From Taklimakanibacter albus (GTDB taxonomy: Bacteria; Pseudomonadota; Alphaproteobacteria; Rhizobiales; Aestuariivirgaceae): DNA of 64,000 nucleotides. Shown in pieces: positions 47,950 through 56,746 of this stretch. Position numbers and translations under genes: made by a program. How positions within the stretch are numbered: position 1 is the first letter of the stretch; each line of letters opens with the position of its first letter. The stretch spans positions 276,343 to 340,342 of the forward strand of contig NZ_JAENHL010000004.1 of the NCBI RefSeq assembly GCF_016595235.1, written 5' to 3'. The notes beneath the pieces are model-generated. The model saw nothing but the letters and a program-made list of their open reading frames with translations. It made no database searches and was not told the DNA's origin.

Positions 47950-49287
47950 ATGCTGCACAAACTCTCCAAGCTCACCGCAGTTTCGCTTCTCCTGCTCGGC
48001 GGTTTGACGACGGCCGCCCATTCCGATGCCGCGAGCTTCCTGCCGCTGGCCAAGATATGTGTCGCATCGGGCGGCCAGTCCTATGTCGATCGGCACAAGC
48101 TCATGAACTGGGCCGTGAGCAATTCCTGGAATGACCACGTCATCCCCCATGATCTATGGGATCTGAATGACGATGGAGATCTCGTCTACGCCGAGAAGCT
48201 CGCGGTTCTCACAAATCTAAGCGCGCAGGAAATATGTAAAAGCGGCAAATGCCGGGAAGGCGACATCCAGGCCATTGAAGCGATGCAGAGGAGCTTTAAC
48301 GAGGGGCTGGATTCCGGCGTCCAGAAAAAATTTACGGTGCTCGCGTCAAACGGCGCACCGGACACTCAGTGGAATGACCGCGACTATATCTCGAAGCGGC
48401 GCCTCATCTTCGACTACAAGAATGCCAAGCTGCGCATAGCTTGCCTGGCTGAGTACAAGGCCGAAGAACCGCTATATGAGTTGCCCGCGGATGACGAGGA
48501 TGAAGACCTGTCCGGCGTCAGGGTCTCGCTTGGCCGGGAAGACCTGGGGACGCCGCGCGAAAAGCTTCGAACCGTGGTTCCCGCCAAATTCTCGGTGACG
48601 CAGGACATTCAGAACGACGGATGGTCATGGGCCGTCGAGGGTTATGCCGGTTATCGATTTGATTGGGAAACGCAGAAATCATCCGGAAGTGTCATTCCGT
48701 TCGTTCACGTCGTGCAGAAAACGAGCAACGACAATGACGACGACATCGACAAGCTAGGCGTCGGCTTGGACACATTTTTCTACCGCGCCGCCGTCGGCGA
48801 TTTTCAGGCAGGTGTGGAATATCTGACCGACAGCAAGGCCGAGCTGGACATACTCACCGGCCAGCTGACCTGGTTTTATTATGTCCCCGGTTTGCATCTG
48901 GGGCTTTACGAAGACCTCGGCGACAGCGGGGTACAGGTGAAGATCACACCGCGATTGACGCTCCACGGCGGCAGGGTATTCGATCGTGGCAGCCACGAGG
49001 AGATCGCGTCGAACGCCGATTATCTTCGCGGTGGTCCGGGGCTCAGGGTCCAGTTCCGCGGAGAGGAAAACACCTCGATGGAAGACTTCGAGTTCTCCAC
49101 CGATGCGAAATACCTGTTTGGCATAGCCGGCGATAACAACGACTATTATCGGCTCGAATCGGCGCTCAATTATTTCTTCCCCGGACAGGACAATTTCTCG
49201 CTTGGCCTGACATACACCTATGGCTACCAGGACGACACGCTGGAGAAGGAGAACCTGGTGGAGGCGGTGCTCGGCGCGCGCTTCTGA
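47950..49287 (+). CDS. Exported protein with predicted C-terminal beta-barrel, unknown function
   Basis: The protein has 445 residues. The signal peptide MLHKLSKLTAVSLLLLGGLT ends near AAHSDA. The N-terminal third contains a cysteine-bearing domain (Cys in AKICVASGGQSYV, ICKSGKC and RIACLAEY) and an acidic linker (ADDEDEDLSG). From about residue 205 alternating aromatic strands (WSWAVEGYAGYRFDWETQ, FSLGLTYTYGYQDD) end in VEAVLGARF with a terminal Phe, the outer-membrane barrel signature. No family is recognised. It follows the Lys-rich protein directly. An EF-hand-like WDLNDDGDLVYAEK at about residue 75 may bind calcium. Confidence 0.75.
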   Translation: MLHKLSKLTAVSLLLLGGLTTAAHSDAASFLPLAKICVASGGQSYVDRHKLMNWAVSNSWNDHVIPHDLWDLNDDGDLVYAEKLAVLTNLSAQEICKSGKCREGDIQAIEAMQRSFNEGLDSGVQKKFTVLASNGAPDTQWNDRDYISKRRLIFDYKNAKLRIACLAEYKAEEPLYELPADDEDEDLSGVRVSLGREDLGTPREKLRTVVPAKFSVTQDIQNDGWSWAVEGYAGYRFDWETQKSSGSVIPFVHVVQKTSNDNDDDIDKLGVGLDTFFYRAAVGDFQAGVEYLTDSKAELDILTGQLTWFYYVPGLHLGLYEDLGDSGVQVKITPRLTLHGGRVFDRGSHEEIASNADYLRGGPGLRVQFRGEENTSMEDFEFSTDAKYLFGIAGDNNDYYRLESALNYFFPGQDNFSLGLTYTYGYQDDTLEKENLVEAVLGARF

Positions 49288-49338
49288 TCAGCGCATGTCC
49301 GCTCGCCGGATGACATCCGGCTTGAAGGGAAATCCCAG

Positions 49339-49450
49339 ATCACGATGAGTTTGGGTTGAACCAGCCCAAACTCATAAACATGATCGCTTCCCAATATGAG
49401 CGCGGGATTCTTGCGAAAAACCGGCATCCACTTTTTCGCAACCCGCGCTA
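49339..49450 (-). repeat. Two-hairpin repeat element, copy 2 (inverted)
   Basis: Read on the minus strand it matches the element at 20755-20868 along nearly its whole length: TAGCGCGGG, GCGAAAAAGTGGATGCCGG, TTTTTCGC, ATCCCGCGCT, then ATGAGTTTGGG and CAACCCAAACTCAT. The leading TAG is the stop codon of the amidase gene. It is noncoding. Confidence 0.8.
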
Positions 49451-50791
49451 GCGCGCGGCGAAGACCTTCTCCACCGCCTTCGCGGCGACGAAGATCTGCT
49501 GGTCCTGCCCGTGCGGCGCCATCAGCATGAAGCCGGTCGGCGCCTCGCCCTCGGCATGCATCGGCAGCGAGATGCCGCAGCAATCGAGGAAGTTACCGGT
49601 GAAGGTGTTGCGCAGCGCGAGAAAGTTGAGGCGGAGATACTCGTCGTCGCGCTCGAAGGCTGAGATCGCCGGCGGGATGTTGCAAGTTGTCGGCATCACC
49701 AGCGCGTCGAAGCCGGTCATCGCGCGGTTGAACTGGCCGATGAGCTTCTGGCGCATGGTGAGGATCTCGACATAGTCGGGCGCCGAGATCTGCGCTCCCG
49801 ATTCGATGCGCCGGCGCACCCGCTGGTCGTAGCCCGCCCCCACTTCGGCGATCTGGGCGCGATGATGCAGGATCGCCTCGACCGCCGATATGCCGCCTTT
49901 GGCATTGAGCGCCGGCAGCTGCGCCAGCTCGTCGAGCACCACTTCCTCGATCTGGATGCCGGCCTTGCGTAGATCGCTCACCGCGCGCGCGAAATCGGCG
50001 GCGACCGTCTCGTCGATCGTTCCGGCGAAATAGCTCCGCGGCACCGCGAAGCGCAATTCATGGCGGGCCTCGGCGATCTCGCCGTCCCAGTCGCCGGCGA
50101 GCGCCGCATCGGCGAGCGCGCAGCAATCGACTGTGCGCGCCAAGGGCCCGATGCTGTCGAGCGTCTTGGACAAGGGATAGGCGCCGGTGGTCGGGATGCG
50201 CCCGGTCGAGGGCTTGTAGCCGACGATGCCATTATAGGAGGCCGGGATGCGGCACGAGCCGCCGGTATCGGAGCCGATGGCGAGCGGCACCATGCCGTCA
50301 GCGACAGAGACTCCCGCGCCCGAGGACGAACCGCCGGGAATGCGCCCGGTCTTGCGGTCATAGGGCGAGCGCGGCGTGCCGTAATGCGGGTTGAGGCCGA
50401 CGCCCGAATAGGCGAATTCGGTCATGTTGTTGCGCCCGACGGCGATGAAACCCTGCGCCTTGAGGCGGGCGATCGCCGGCGCATCCGCCGTGGCGGGCGC
50501 CGCATTATTGAGCACCGCCGAGCCCGCCCGCGTCACCTGCCCCTTGAGGTCGAACAGATCCTTGACCCCCATCGGAATGCCGGCATAGGGCGGCACTGCA
50601 CGGCTTGCCTTGCGTTGCCGGTCATAGAACTGGGCGAGATCGAGGGCCGCCGCTCCATCGACGGTCAGGAACGCACGCGCCCCCTCACCGGAGGGATCCT
50701 GGATGCGCGCCAGCGCCGTTTCCACCAGCGCCTGCGCCGTCACTGTACCCTGATCGAGATCCCGCGCCAGCGCGCGCAAAGGCTTGAACAT
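49448..50791 (-). CDS. Amidase signature family enzyme
   Basis: This is a 447-residue Ser-Ser-Lys hydrolase. The triad is Lys77 (MGVKDLFDLKG), cis-Ser155 (PGGSSSGAG) and nucleophile Ser179 (IGSDTGGSCRIPAS). It probably hydrolyses a small amide; relatives include GatA, allophanate hydrolase and indoleacetamide hydrolase. It is too short for the allophanate hydrolase fusion and is not with gatBC. It starts 8 bases after the cckA stop on the same strand, so it may be co-transcribed with it. The stop TAG belongs to the repeat. Confidence 0.88.
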   Translation of the reverse strand: MFKPLRALARDLDQGTVTAQALVETALARIQDPSGEGARAFLTVDGAAALDLAQFYDRQRKASRAVPPYAGIPMGVKDLFDLKGQVTRAGSAVLNNAAPATADAPAIARLKAQGFIAVGRNNMTEFAYSGVGLNPHYGTPRSPYDRKTGRIPGGSSSGAGVSVADGMVPLAIGSDTGGSCRIPASYNGIVGYKPSTGRIPTTGAYPLSKTLDSIGPLARTVDCCALADAALAGDWDGEIAEARHELRFAVPRSYFAGTIDETVAADFARAVSDLRKAGIQIEEVVLDELAQLPALNAKGGISAVEAILHHRAQIAEVGAGYDQRVRRRIESGAQISAPDYVEILTMRQKLIGQFNRAMTGFDALVMPTTCNIPPAISAFERDDEYLRLNFLALRNTFTGNFLDCCGISLPMHAEGEAPTGFMLMAPHGQDQQIFVAAKAVEKVFAAR

Positions 50792-50799
50792 GTCTCTGT

Positions 50800-53322
50800 C
50801 TAGCTCCCCATCACCGTCTTGACCGCTTCAGCCAGCTGCTTAAGCGAGAACGGCTTGGGCAGGAAGGCGAAATCTTCCTCGCCCTCGAGGTTCTTCTCGA
50901 ACGCATCCTCGGCATAGCCCGAGATGAAGATGATCTTGGTCGTGATGCCGCGCTTGCGCAGCTCCTTGAGCAGTGTCGGCCCGTCCATTTCCGGCATCAC
51001 CACGTCGGAAATGACGAGGCTGATCTCGCTGGCCTTCTCGGCGACGATGCCCAGCGCCTCTTCGCCCGACGCCGCCTCGAACACCGTATAGCCGCGCGAG
51101 GCGAGTGCGCGCGAGGCGAAGGCGCGCACCGCATCCTCGTCCTCGACCAACAGCACCGTGCCCTTGCCGGTATGGTCGGCACGCTTGGCCTCGGGCCGCT
51201 CCTCGCGGGTTTCCTCGAGGGGGACGGCCACCGGCGCGTGTCGCGGCAGGTAGATGCGGAACACGGTGCCCTTGCCCACCACGCTGTCGCAGAAGATGAA
51301 ACCGCCGGTCTGCTTGATGATGCCATAGACGGTGGAGAGGCCGAGGCCGGTGCCCTTGCCGACATCCTTGGTGGAGAAGAACGGCTCCCAGATCTTGTCG
51401 ACGATGTCCTTGGCGATGCCGGTGCCGGTGTCCTGCACCTCGCAGAGCACATAGTCGCCGGCCGGCAGAGCGAGGCTGCCCGCCTGCTGCGGGCTCACCG
51501 TCGCATTGGAGGTCCGGACCGTCAGCGTGCCGCCATGGGGCATCGCATCACGCGCATTGACGGCGAGGTTGATGACGACCTGCTCGAACTGGTTCACGTC
51601 GACCTTGACCATGCCGAGATCGCGGCCATGCACCACCTTGAGCTCGACCTTCTCGCCCAGGAGCCGGCCCAGCAAATTGCCGAGATCGGCGATGACGTCG
51701 GTGAGCGACAGGATCTCCGGTCTCAGCGTCTGACGACGCGAGAACGCCAGCAGCTGGCGCACCAGATTGGCGGCACGATTGGCGTTCTGCTTGATGTTCA
51801 TGATGTCGGCGAAGGCCGGATCGGTCGGGCGGTGCTTGGCGAGCAGGAGGTCGGAGAAGCCGATGATGGCGGTCAGCACATTGTTGAAGTCGTGCGCGAC
51901 GCCGCCGGCGAGCTGGCCGATCGCCTGCATCTTCTGGCCTTGCGCCACTTGCACTTCGAGCGACTTGTTCTCGGTCGTATCGAGGGCGCAGACGAGGAAG
52001 CTCGCATCCGTCTCGCTATGACCGGCGATCATGAACTGCACCGAGCGCGGCGGATCGCCGGTCACCGTCACGTCGACCGGCACCGCCGTGGCCCCCGCGC
52101 CGCTCGCGGCGGCAAGCGCCGCGCGCACCTGGGGGCGCTGCGCCGGCGCCACCAATTGCTCGAGTGCGGCACCACGCTTGGCTTCCGGCGACAAAGCGAG
52201 GAAGCTCAGATTGGCGTTGCGGATGATGCCTTCGGCGTCGAGCTCGGCGATGCCGATGGGCGCGGTGGTGAAGAAGCGCGACAGCCTTGCGTCGGAGAGC
52301 TGGCTGCCGCCCGCTTCCGAAAGCCTCGGCTGCTGCGGCAGGACCAGGCTGCGCGACGGCTGCTGTCTTCCTTCACCGTCATAGCCGGCGCGGTGGATGA
52401 TGCGCACCGGGATGCTGCGCCCATCGCGGGCGATGAGATCGATATCGAAGCTTTCGGTCAGCGCCGTCTCGCTGGCGGGCGCGATGCGGCTCAGGAGCTT
52501 CTCGCCCGTTTCCGACACCACGTCCTTGAGCGTCAGCGCGCCGCCCGTCGTCGCCTCGAGATCGAGCCCCAGCCATTCGGCGAGCGTCGCGTTGATATAG
52601 GCGATGCGCCCTTCCGCATCGGCCGAGAAGAAGCCCGCCGGCGCCTGGTCGAGATAGCTGATGATATATTGGAGATGCGAGAAGGCCGCTTCCTGCTTGG
52701 CCCGGTCGGCGCTGATGTCCTGATGGCGCCACAGCGCATGGCCGTAGCTGCCTTCCGCCTCGATCGGCGCGACGCTGATCCGGATCCAGACCGGCCTGTC
52801 GGCCTTGGCGCCGGCGGCTGAGGATCCGGCCGTGAGGCGGATCTCCTCGCTGGCGGCGCGCTTCTCGCGAACCGACTGCGACAGACGGTAGATATGCTGG
52901 GCGAGTTCCGGATAGCCGGCATAAAGATTTTCGATGCCGACGAGACGGCCGAGGCCCGCCGCCGAAACGAGCTTCAGATAGGTGGCATTGCCATAGACGG
53001 CGCGCCCGCGCTGGTCGGTGACGACGCAGGCATCGCCCAGCGCATCCACGAGACCGTTGAAGAAGACCTGGTTGCGGTCGGTGGGGCCGACATGGACGAT
53101 GCCGGCGAGGACTCCGAACAGCACCACGAGCCCCAGAAAGGCGAGCACGGCGCCAAGCCCCAGGAGCCAGACCGGCACCACCCCGCGCAGATACCAGGCG
53201 ATGGCGGCGCAGGCGACCGCCAGTACAATGGCCAGGAATAAAGACAGAAGCGGCCAGCCCTTGCGGGTGGCGCCGAGCGGCCCTGCCTTGACATCCGTTT
53301 GCTTGCTTCCGGCGTCACTCAT
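50800..53322 (-). CDS. cckA: Cell-cycle hybrid histidine kinase CckA
   Basis: This 840-residue bifunctional kinase/phosphatase feeds ChpT and CtrA in alphaproteobacterial cell-cycle control. Two membrane helices (about 24-45 and 50-76) precede three PAS-like regions (about 90-200, 215-325, 345-455). The His-kinase domain has His477 in GGVAHDFNNVLTAIIGFSDL, N-box near 586-593 (NLAVNARDAM), DTGTGIA and GKGTGLGLSTVYGI. A C-terminal receiver (about 722-838) has Asp773 in ISDVVMPEMDG. The HDFNN H-box and single receiver are typical of CckA. ChpT and CtrA are not in the window. Confidence 0.95.
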   Translation of the reverse strand: MSDAGSKQTDVKAGPLGATRKGWPLLSLFLAIVLAVACAAIAWYLRGVVPVWLLGLGAVLAFLGLVVLFGVLAGIVHVGPTDRNQVFFNGLVDALGDACVVTDQRGRAVYGNATYLKLVSAAGLGRLVGIENLYAGYPELAQHIYRLSQSVREKRAASEEIRLTAGSSAAGAKADRPVWIRISVAPIEAEGSYGHALWRHQDISADRAKQEAAFSHLQYIISYLDQAPAGFFSADAEGRIAYINATLAEWLGLDLEATTGGALTLKDVVSETGEKLLSRIAPASETALTESFDIDLIARDGRSIPVRIIHRAGYDGEGRQQPSRSLVLPQQPRLSEAGGSQLSDARLSRFFTTAPIGIAELDAEGIIRNANLSFLALSPEAKRGAALEQLVAPAQRPQVRAALAAASGAGATAVPVDVTVTGDPPRSVQFMIAGHSETDASFLVCALDTTENKSLEVQVAQGQKMQAIGQLAGGVAHDFNNVLTAIIGFSDLLLAKHRPTDPAFADIMNIKQNANRAANLVRQLLAFSRRQTLRPEILSLTDVIADLGNLLGRLLGEKVELKVVHGRDLGMVKVDVNQFEQVVINLAVNARDAMPHGGTLTVRTSNATVSPQQAGSLALPAGDYVLCEVQDTGTGIAKDIVDKIWEPFFSTKDVGKGTGLGLSTVYGIIKQTGGFIFCDSVVGKGTVFRIYLPRHAPVAVPLEETREERPEAKRADHTGKGTVLLVEDEDAVRAFASRALASRGYTVFEAASGEEALGIVAEKASEISLVISDVVMPEMDGPTLLKELRKRGITTKIIFISGYAEDAFEKNLEGEEDFAFLPKPFSLKQLAEAVKTVMGS

Positions 53323-53482
53323 CGTGGCCGCAACTTCCCCATCCCCGCCCTGCGAATCGTCTCAGTATAGGCGATTTGATTCATTCGGGAATCCGCCGCC
53401 TCATGGCGGCTATAATTCGCTGGCCCCCGCCCCCGTCATTCATGATAGGATGGGGGCACGGCGTTTCTAGCAGGAGGCGTAA

Positions 53483-53959
53483 ATGGACTTCTTATCGGGG
53501 TATGGGACCTACATCCTGGGGGCCCTTATTATCCTCGCGGTGCTGATACTGCTGTTCGTCGTCTTCCGCAGCCTTGGCGGGCGCGTGCGCGGCGGCAAGG
53601 GCGCCAGGCTTGGCATCAGCGAATATCATGAGATCGACAAGGATCGCCGCCTGGTTCTGGTCCGCCGTGACGATGTCGAGCATCTCGTTCTCATCGGCGG
53701 CGCCCAGGATGTGGTGATCGAGACCGGCATTCCTTTGGGCTTCGACCGCGATTACGACGAAGGCTTCGCCCGTCCGTCGCTGCGCGCCGATACGGGCCGG
53801 GTGGCCCCGCGGGCGCCGGCCGACGAGCCGGCTCCGATGCGGGCGGCCCCGCGTCCGCCGGTTTTCGGCGAGAAGCGTCCGGTGCTGCGCACCGTCGAGC
53901 GCGGCGAGCCGCAATTGCGCAATCCCGATCGCGATTACGGTCCCGACGACCGGGTTTGA
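53483..53959 (+). CDS. FliO-like membrane protein
   Basis: This 158-residue protein has one N-terminal transmembrane helix (TYILGALIILAVLILLFVVF, residues 8-27), then a short FliO-type domain: HEIDKDRRLVLVRRDDVEHL, VLIGGAQDVVIETGI (about 48-84). The remainder is a disordered Pro/Arg-rich tail. FliO assists assembly of the flagellar export gate, but no other flagellar gene is present, and FliO-like proteins next to cckA are recurrent in Hyphomicrobiales, so a non-flagellar role is possible. AGGAGG lies 6 bases before the ATG. It is divergent from cckA. Confidence 0.75.
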   Translation: MDFLSGYGTYILGALIILAVLILLFVVFRSLGGRVRGGKGARLGISEYHEIDKDRRLVLVRRDDVEHLVLIGGAQDVVIETGIPLGFDRDYDEGFARPSLRADTGRVAPRAPADEPAPMRAAPRPPVFGEKRPVLRTVERGEPQLRNPDRDYGPDDRV

Positions 53960-54070
53960 CTAAGGCTTTCGGGCCCCCCTATGCGTCACACAGAGATGAG
54001 CGCCGAGGCGATGTGAACGCCCCGGCGCCGATGTCGCTTGAGCAAAAAGAACAAACTCAGAGGGAACGTC

Positions 54071-55105
54071 ATGCAGTGGATTTCTCGCGCTTGCGCCTTC
54101 GGCCTAGGCCTGATGGCGACCTGGAGCACCGCCCTCGCCGCGGGCGAGCTCAACATCTACAATTGGGGTGACTACACCAATCCCGAGCTCATCAAGAAGT
54201 TCGAGAAGACCTACGACGTCAAGGTCACGGTCACCGACTATGACTCGAACGACACGGCGCTCGCCAAGGTCCGCATCGGCGGGCATGGCTTCGACATCGT
54301 GGTGCCGTCCGCCCAATTCATTCCGATCTGGATCAAGGAAGGCCTGCTGCTCGAGACCCGCCCCGACCAGATGGAGAACTTCAAGCACATGGATCCGCGC
54401 TGGGTCGATGTCTATTTCGATCCCGGCCGCCATTACACCGTGCCCTGGCAATGGGGCACCACCGGCGTCATCGTGAACACCAAATTCTACAAGGGCGATC
54501 CGAACACCTCGGCGATCTTCATGGACCCGCCCGAGGAGCTCAGGGGCAAGATCAATGTCGTGCCCGAGATGATGGACGTCATGCAGCTGGCGGTGCGTTA
54601 TGCCGGCGGCGAGCCCTGCACCGGCGACAAGGAGATCCTCCGGAAGGTGCGCGACAAGCTCGTCGCGGCCAAGCCCTATTGGATTTCCATGGATTACGCC
54701 AATGCCGAGAAATACGCCAAGGAGGACATCGCCGCCGGCGTCAACTGGAACGGCTGGTCCTTCCGCGCCCGCCTGCAGAACGACAAGCTCGTCTATGGCT
54801 ATCCCAAGGAAGGTTATCCCATCTGGATGGACAATGTGTCGGTGCTCAAGGATGCGAAGAATCCCGAGAACGCCAAGCTGTTCCAGAATTTCATCATGGC
54901 GCCGGAGAATGCGGCGATGATCTCGGCCTTTGCCCGCTACGGCAACGGTATCAAGGGCTCGGAGGCCTTTATGCCGGCCGACATGTTGGGCGCTCCGGAG
55001 GTGGACATACCGGAGAAATTCGCGGCCGGCGGCACGTTCATGCGCACCTGTCCGCCCGACATCCAGCAGCTCTATACGGCGATCTGGACCGAGCTCACTA
55101 AGTGA
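54071..55105 (+). CDS. Polyamine-type ABC transporter substrate-binding protein (PotF/PotD-like), orphan
   Basis: This 344-residue periplasmic protein has a signal peptide [20 protein letters not shown] ending at ALAA. The mature part opens [20 protein letters not shown], the hallmark of spermidine/putrescine-binding proteins, with [34 protein letters not shown] and [20 protein letters not shown]. Start at ATG 54071 with GAGGG upstream; TTG 54038 is less likely. No permease or ATPase is adjacent, so it must work with components elsewhere. Its TGA overlaps the GTG of a decayed acetyltransferase gene. Confidence 0.9.
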   Translation: MQWISRACAFGLGLMATWSTALAAGELNIYNWGDYTNPELIKKFEKTYDVKVTVTDYDSNDTALAKVRIGGHGFDIVVPSAQFIPIWIKEGLLLETRPDQMENFKHMDPRWVDVYFDPGRHYTVPWQWGTTGVIVNTKFYKGDPNTSAIFMDPPEELRGKINVVPEMMDVMQLAVRYAGGEPCTGDKEILRKVRDKLVAAKPYWISMDYANAEKYAKEDIAAGVNWNGWSFRARLQNDKLVYGYPKEGYPIWMDNVSVLKDAKNPENAKLFQNFIMAPENAAMISAFARYGNGIKGSEAFMPADMLGAPEVDIPEKFAAGGTFMRTCPPDIQQLYTAIWTELTK

Positions 55106-55391
55106 AGGATGCGCCGGAGCTGGAAACGGTGCGCCTCAGGCTCACGCCTGCGGCGCACCTTTGTCGGCTGGTTCGGCCTCTATGACCGCCGCGACGGCAC
55201 CGGCGACCGGCTCGCCCGCGCCATGTGGGGTATAGGCTACGCGTCATGGAGCGGGCCGGGCTGATCCACATGCGCCCCCCCATCCGGAATATGTGGATTC
55301 GTAGCCGGGGGCCGAACAGGGCGATGTCGAATACGAAATCACCCGCGACTCTCGGGTTCGCTTAAGTCCATCAGTGATTGCAGCTACTTAG
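55102..55391 (+). pseudogene. Degenerate GNAT (RimJ/RimL-type) acetyltransferase
   Basis: Fragments of one GNAT protein are spread over the three plus-strand frames. The N-terminus from GTG 55102 reads [20 protein letters not shown] middle piece in another frame reads FVGWFGLYDRRDG and ARAMWGIGYAS. A later piece reads RVMERAGLIHMR, then HPEYVD, a TAG, and GAEQGDVEYEITRDS. Internal deletions and at least two frame changes, one at a run of seven Cs (near 55275-55281), remove most of the acetyl-CoA fold. The GTGA overlap with the binding-protein stop suggests it was once co-translated with that gene. Confidence 0.75.
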
Positions 55392-55401
55392 ACCGGCAGG
55401 T

Positions 55402-56052
55402 TCACGCAGCGGGCGAGCTTTCGGCAAGCACCCGCAAGGGCTCCGCCGGCGTCCGGGGCGGCACCGCGATGCCACAGTCCTTGAGCAGCGCCTCGACCGC
55501 GCTGCAGGCGAGCTGTCCGGCCTCCTCGGCCGAAATGGCGGAGGACGCAATAAGGCCCGTCATGCCATGGGTCAGCGCCCAGATCTTGATGGCGAGCTCG
55601 CGCACCTGATGCGGCTGGGCGCCCAAGCGGCGCACAGCGTCTTCGAGGACGGCGAAGGCCCGGTCGCCGGCTTCCGACACGGAGGGCCCGACGGCAGGCA
55701 GGCCTGAGGAGAACATCGCCTGGTAGAAACCCGGCTCCTCGAGCGCGAAGGTGTAATAGGCCTCCCCCATGCGCTCGAGCGCGTCGAAGGGCGTGGCCGC
55801 CCCCTCGGCGGAGGCGAGAAGCCGCTCGCGGAACAGGTTGAACCCCTCCTCGGCGGTCGCCTCGATGAGGGCATTGCGGTCGCGGAAATGACGGTAGGGC
55901 GCGCTGGGACTTACACCTGCGGTGCGCGACGCCTCATTGAGGGTGAAGCCTTGCGGCCCATGTTCGGCGATGAGGCGGCGCGCCGCCGCGATCAGCGCCT
56001 CTTTGAGGTTTCCGTGGTGGTAGCCGTGTCGGGCGAATTGCCTGCAGCGCAT
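55402..56052 (-). CDS. TetR-family transcriptional regulator
   Basis: This 216-residue repressor has an N-terminal TetR helix-turn-helix (about 12-60: HHGNLKEALIAAARRLIAEH, LNEASRTAGVSPSAPYRHFR) and a C-terminal helical domain with FALEEPGFYQAMFS and WALTHGMTGLIAS, the TetR_C_33-like pattern. Start chosen at ATG 56052 (MRCRQFARHG); a TTG at 56088 would overlap dksA and add 12 residues. It lies 32 bases downstream of dksA on the same strand. The target and ligand are not evident. Confidence 0.88.
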   Translation of the reverse strand: MRCRQFARHGYHHGNLKEALIAAARRLIAEHGPQGFTLNEASRTAGVSPSAPYRHFRDRNALIEATAEEGFNLFRERLLASAEGAATPFDALERMGEAYYTFALEEPGFYQAMFSSGLPAVGPSVSEAGDRAFAVLEDAVRRLGAQPHQVRELAIKIWALTHGMTGLIASSAISAEEAGQLACSAVEALLKDCGIAVPPRTPAEPLRVLAESSPAA

Positions 56053-56084
56053 AACGGGTAAGTTACGCGCAACCGGACCGCTGA

Positions 56085-56501
56085 TCAATCATCGCGATAG
56101 ACGCGCTCGCGCCGCTCATGGCGCTCCTGCGCCTCGATGGAGAGCGTGGCGATCGGACGGGCGTCGAGCCGGCGCAGGCTGATCGGTTCCCCGGTTTCCT
56201 CGCAGTAACCATAGGTGCCGTCCTCGATTCGCTTGAGCGCCGCATCGATCTTGGAGATGAGCTTGCGCTGGCGGTCGCGGGTACGAAGTTCCAGCGAGCG
56301 GTCGGTCTCGGTGGAAGCCCGGTCAGCGAGGTCGGGAAGGATATTGTTGTCGTCCTGCAGATGCGCCAGCGTTTCGCGGCTTTCCTTCAGGATGTCGTCT
56401 CTCCAATTGAGCAGCTTGACCCTGAAGTATTCACGCTGCCGTTCATTCATGAACGGCTCGTCTTCTCTTGGTTTGTAGTCTTCTTCGACTTCCACCGCCA
56501 T
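56085..56501 (-). CDS. dksA: RNA polymerase-binding protein DksA (one-cysteine type)
   Basis: This 138-residue protein enters the secondary channel of RNA polymerase and, with ppGpp, adjusts rRNA and stress promoters. The coiled-coil tip region has RDRQRKLISKIDAALKRIED after a DxxDxA-like NILPDLADRASTETD (the acidic tip). The zinc-finger segment reads YGYCEETGEPISLRRLDARP then SIEAQERHE, so only one of the four usual cysteines remains, as in other alphaproteobacterial DksA proteins. Its promoter is visible upstream. TetR follows in the same direction. Confidence 0.93.
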   Translation of the reverse strand: MAVEVEEDYKPREDEPFMNERQREYFRVKLLNWRDDILKESRETLAHLQDDNNILPDLADRASTETDRSLELRTRDRQRKLISKIDAALKRIEDGTYGYCEETGEPISLRRLDARPIATLSIEAQERHERRERVYRDD

Positions 56502-56541
56502 ACGGGCCTCACCGGAACGACTGTTAACTCAGTGCGGCGGG

Positions 56542-56570
56542 CTTATAGCGATTGGGGCCTGCTTCGACAA
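56542..56570 (-). promoter_or_regulatory. Likely dksA promoter
   Basis: On the minus strand TTGTCG (56565-56570) and TATAAG (56542-56547) are exactly 17 bases apart, 40 bases before the dksA start codon. This is a good sigma-70-type arrangement. Confidence 0.55.
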
Positions 56571-56746
56571 TAGCCAAAGAGACGGTCATCACCGCTAACT
56601 TCCCTTCCGCCCATCTTCATGATTCGGAACGGCTTTTCTCAATTCAGGGCATTTGCCTGAGCTGTGTGACACTCTTGCAAAGACCGTGCCTTTGCAGTTG
56701 CGGGGGCAAACCGCTAAGACCTCTCGCGACGGAGGAAGAAAGTTCC

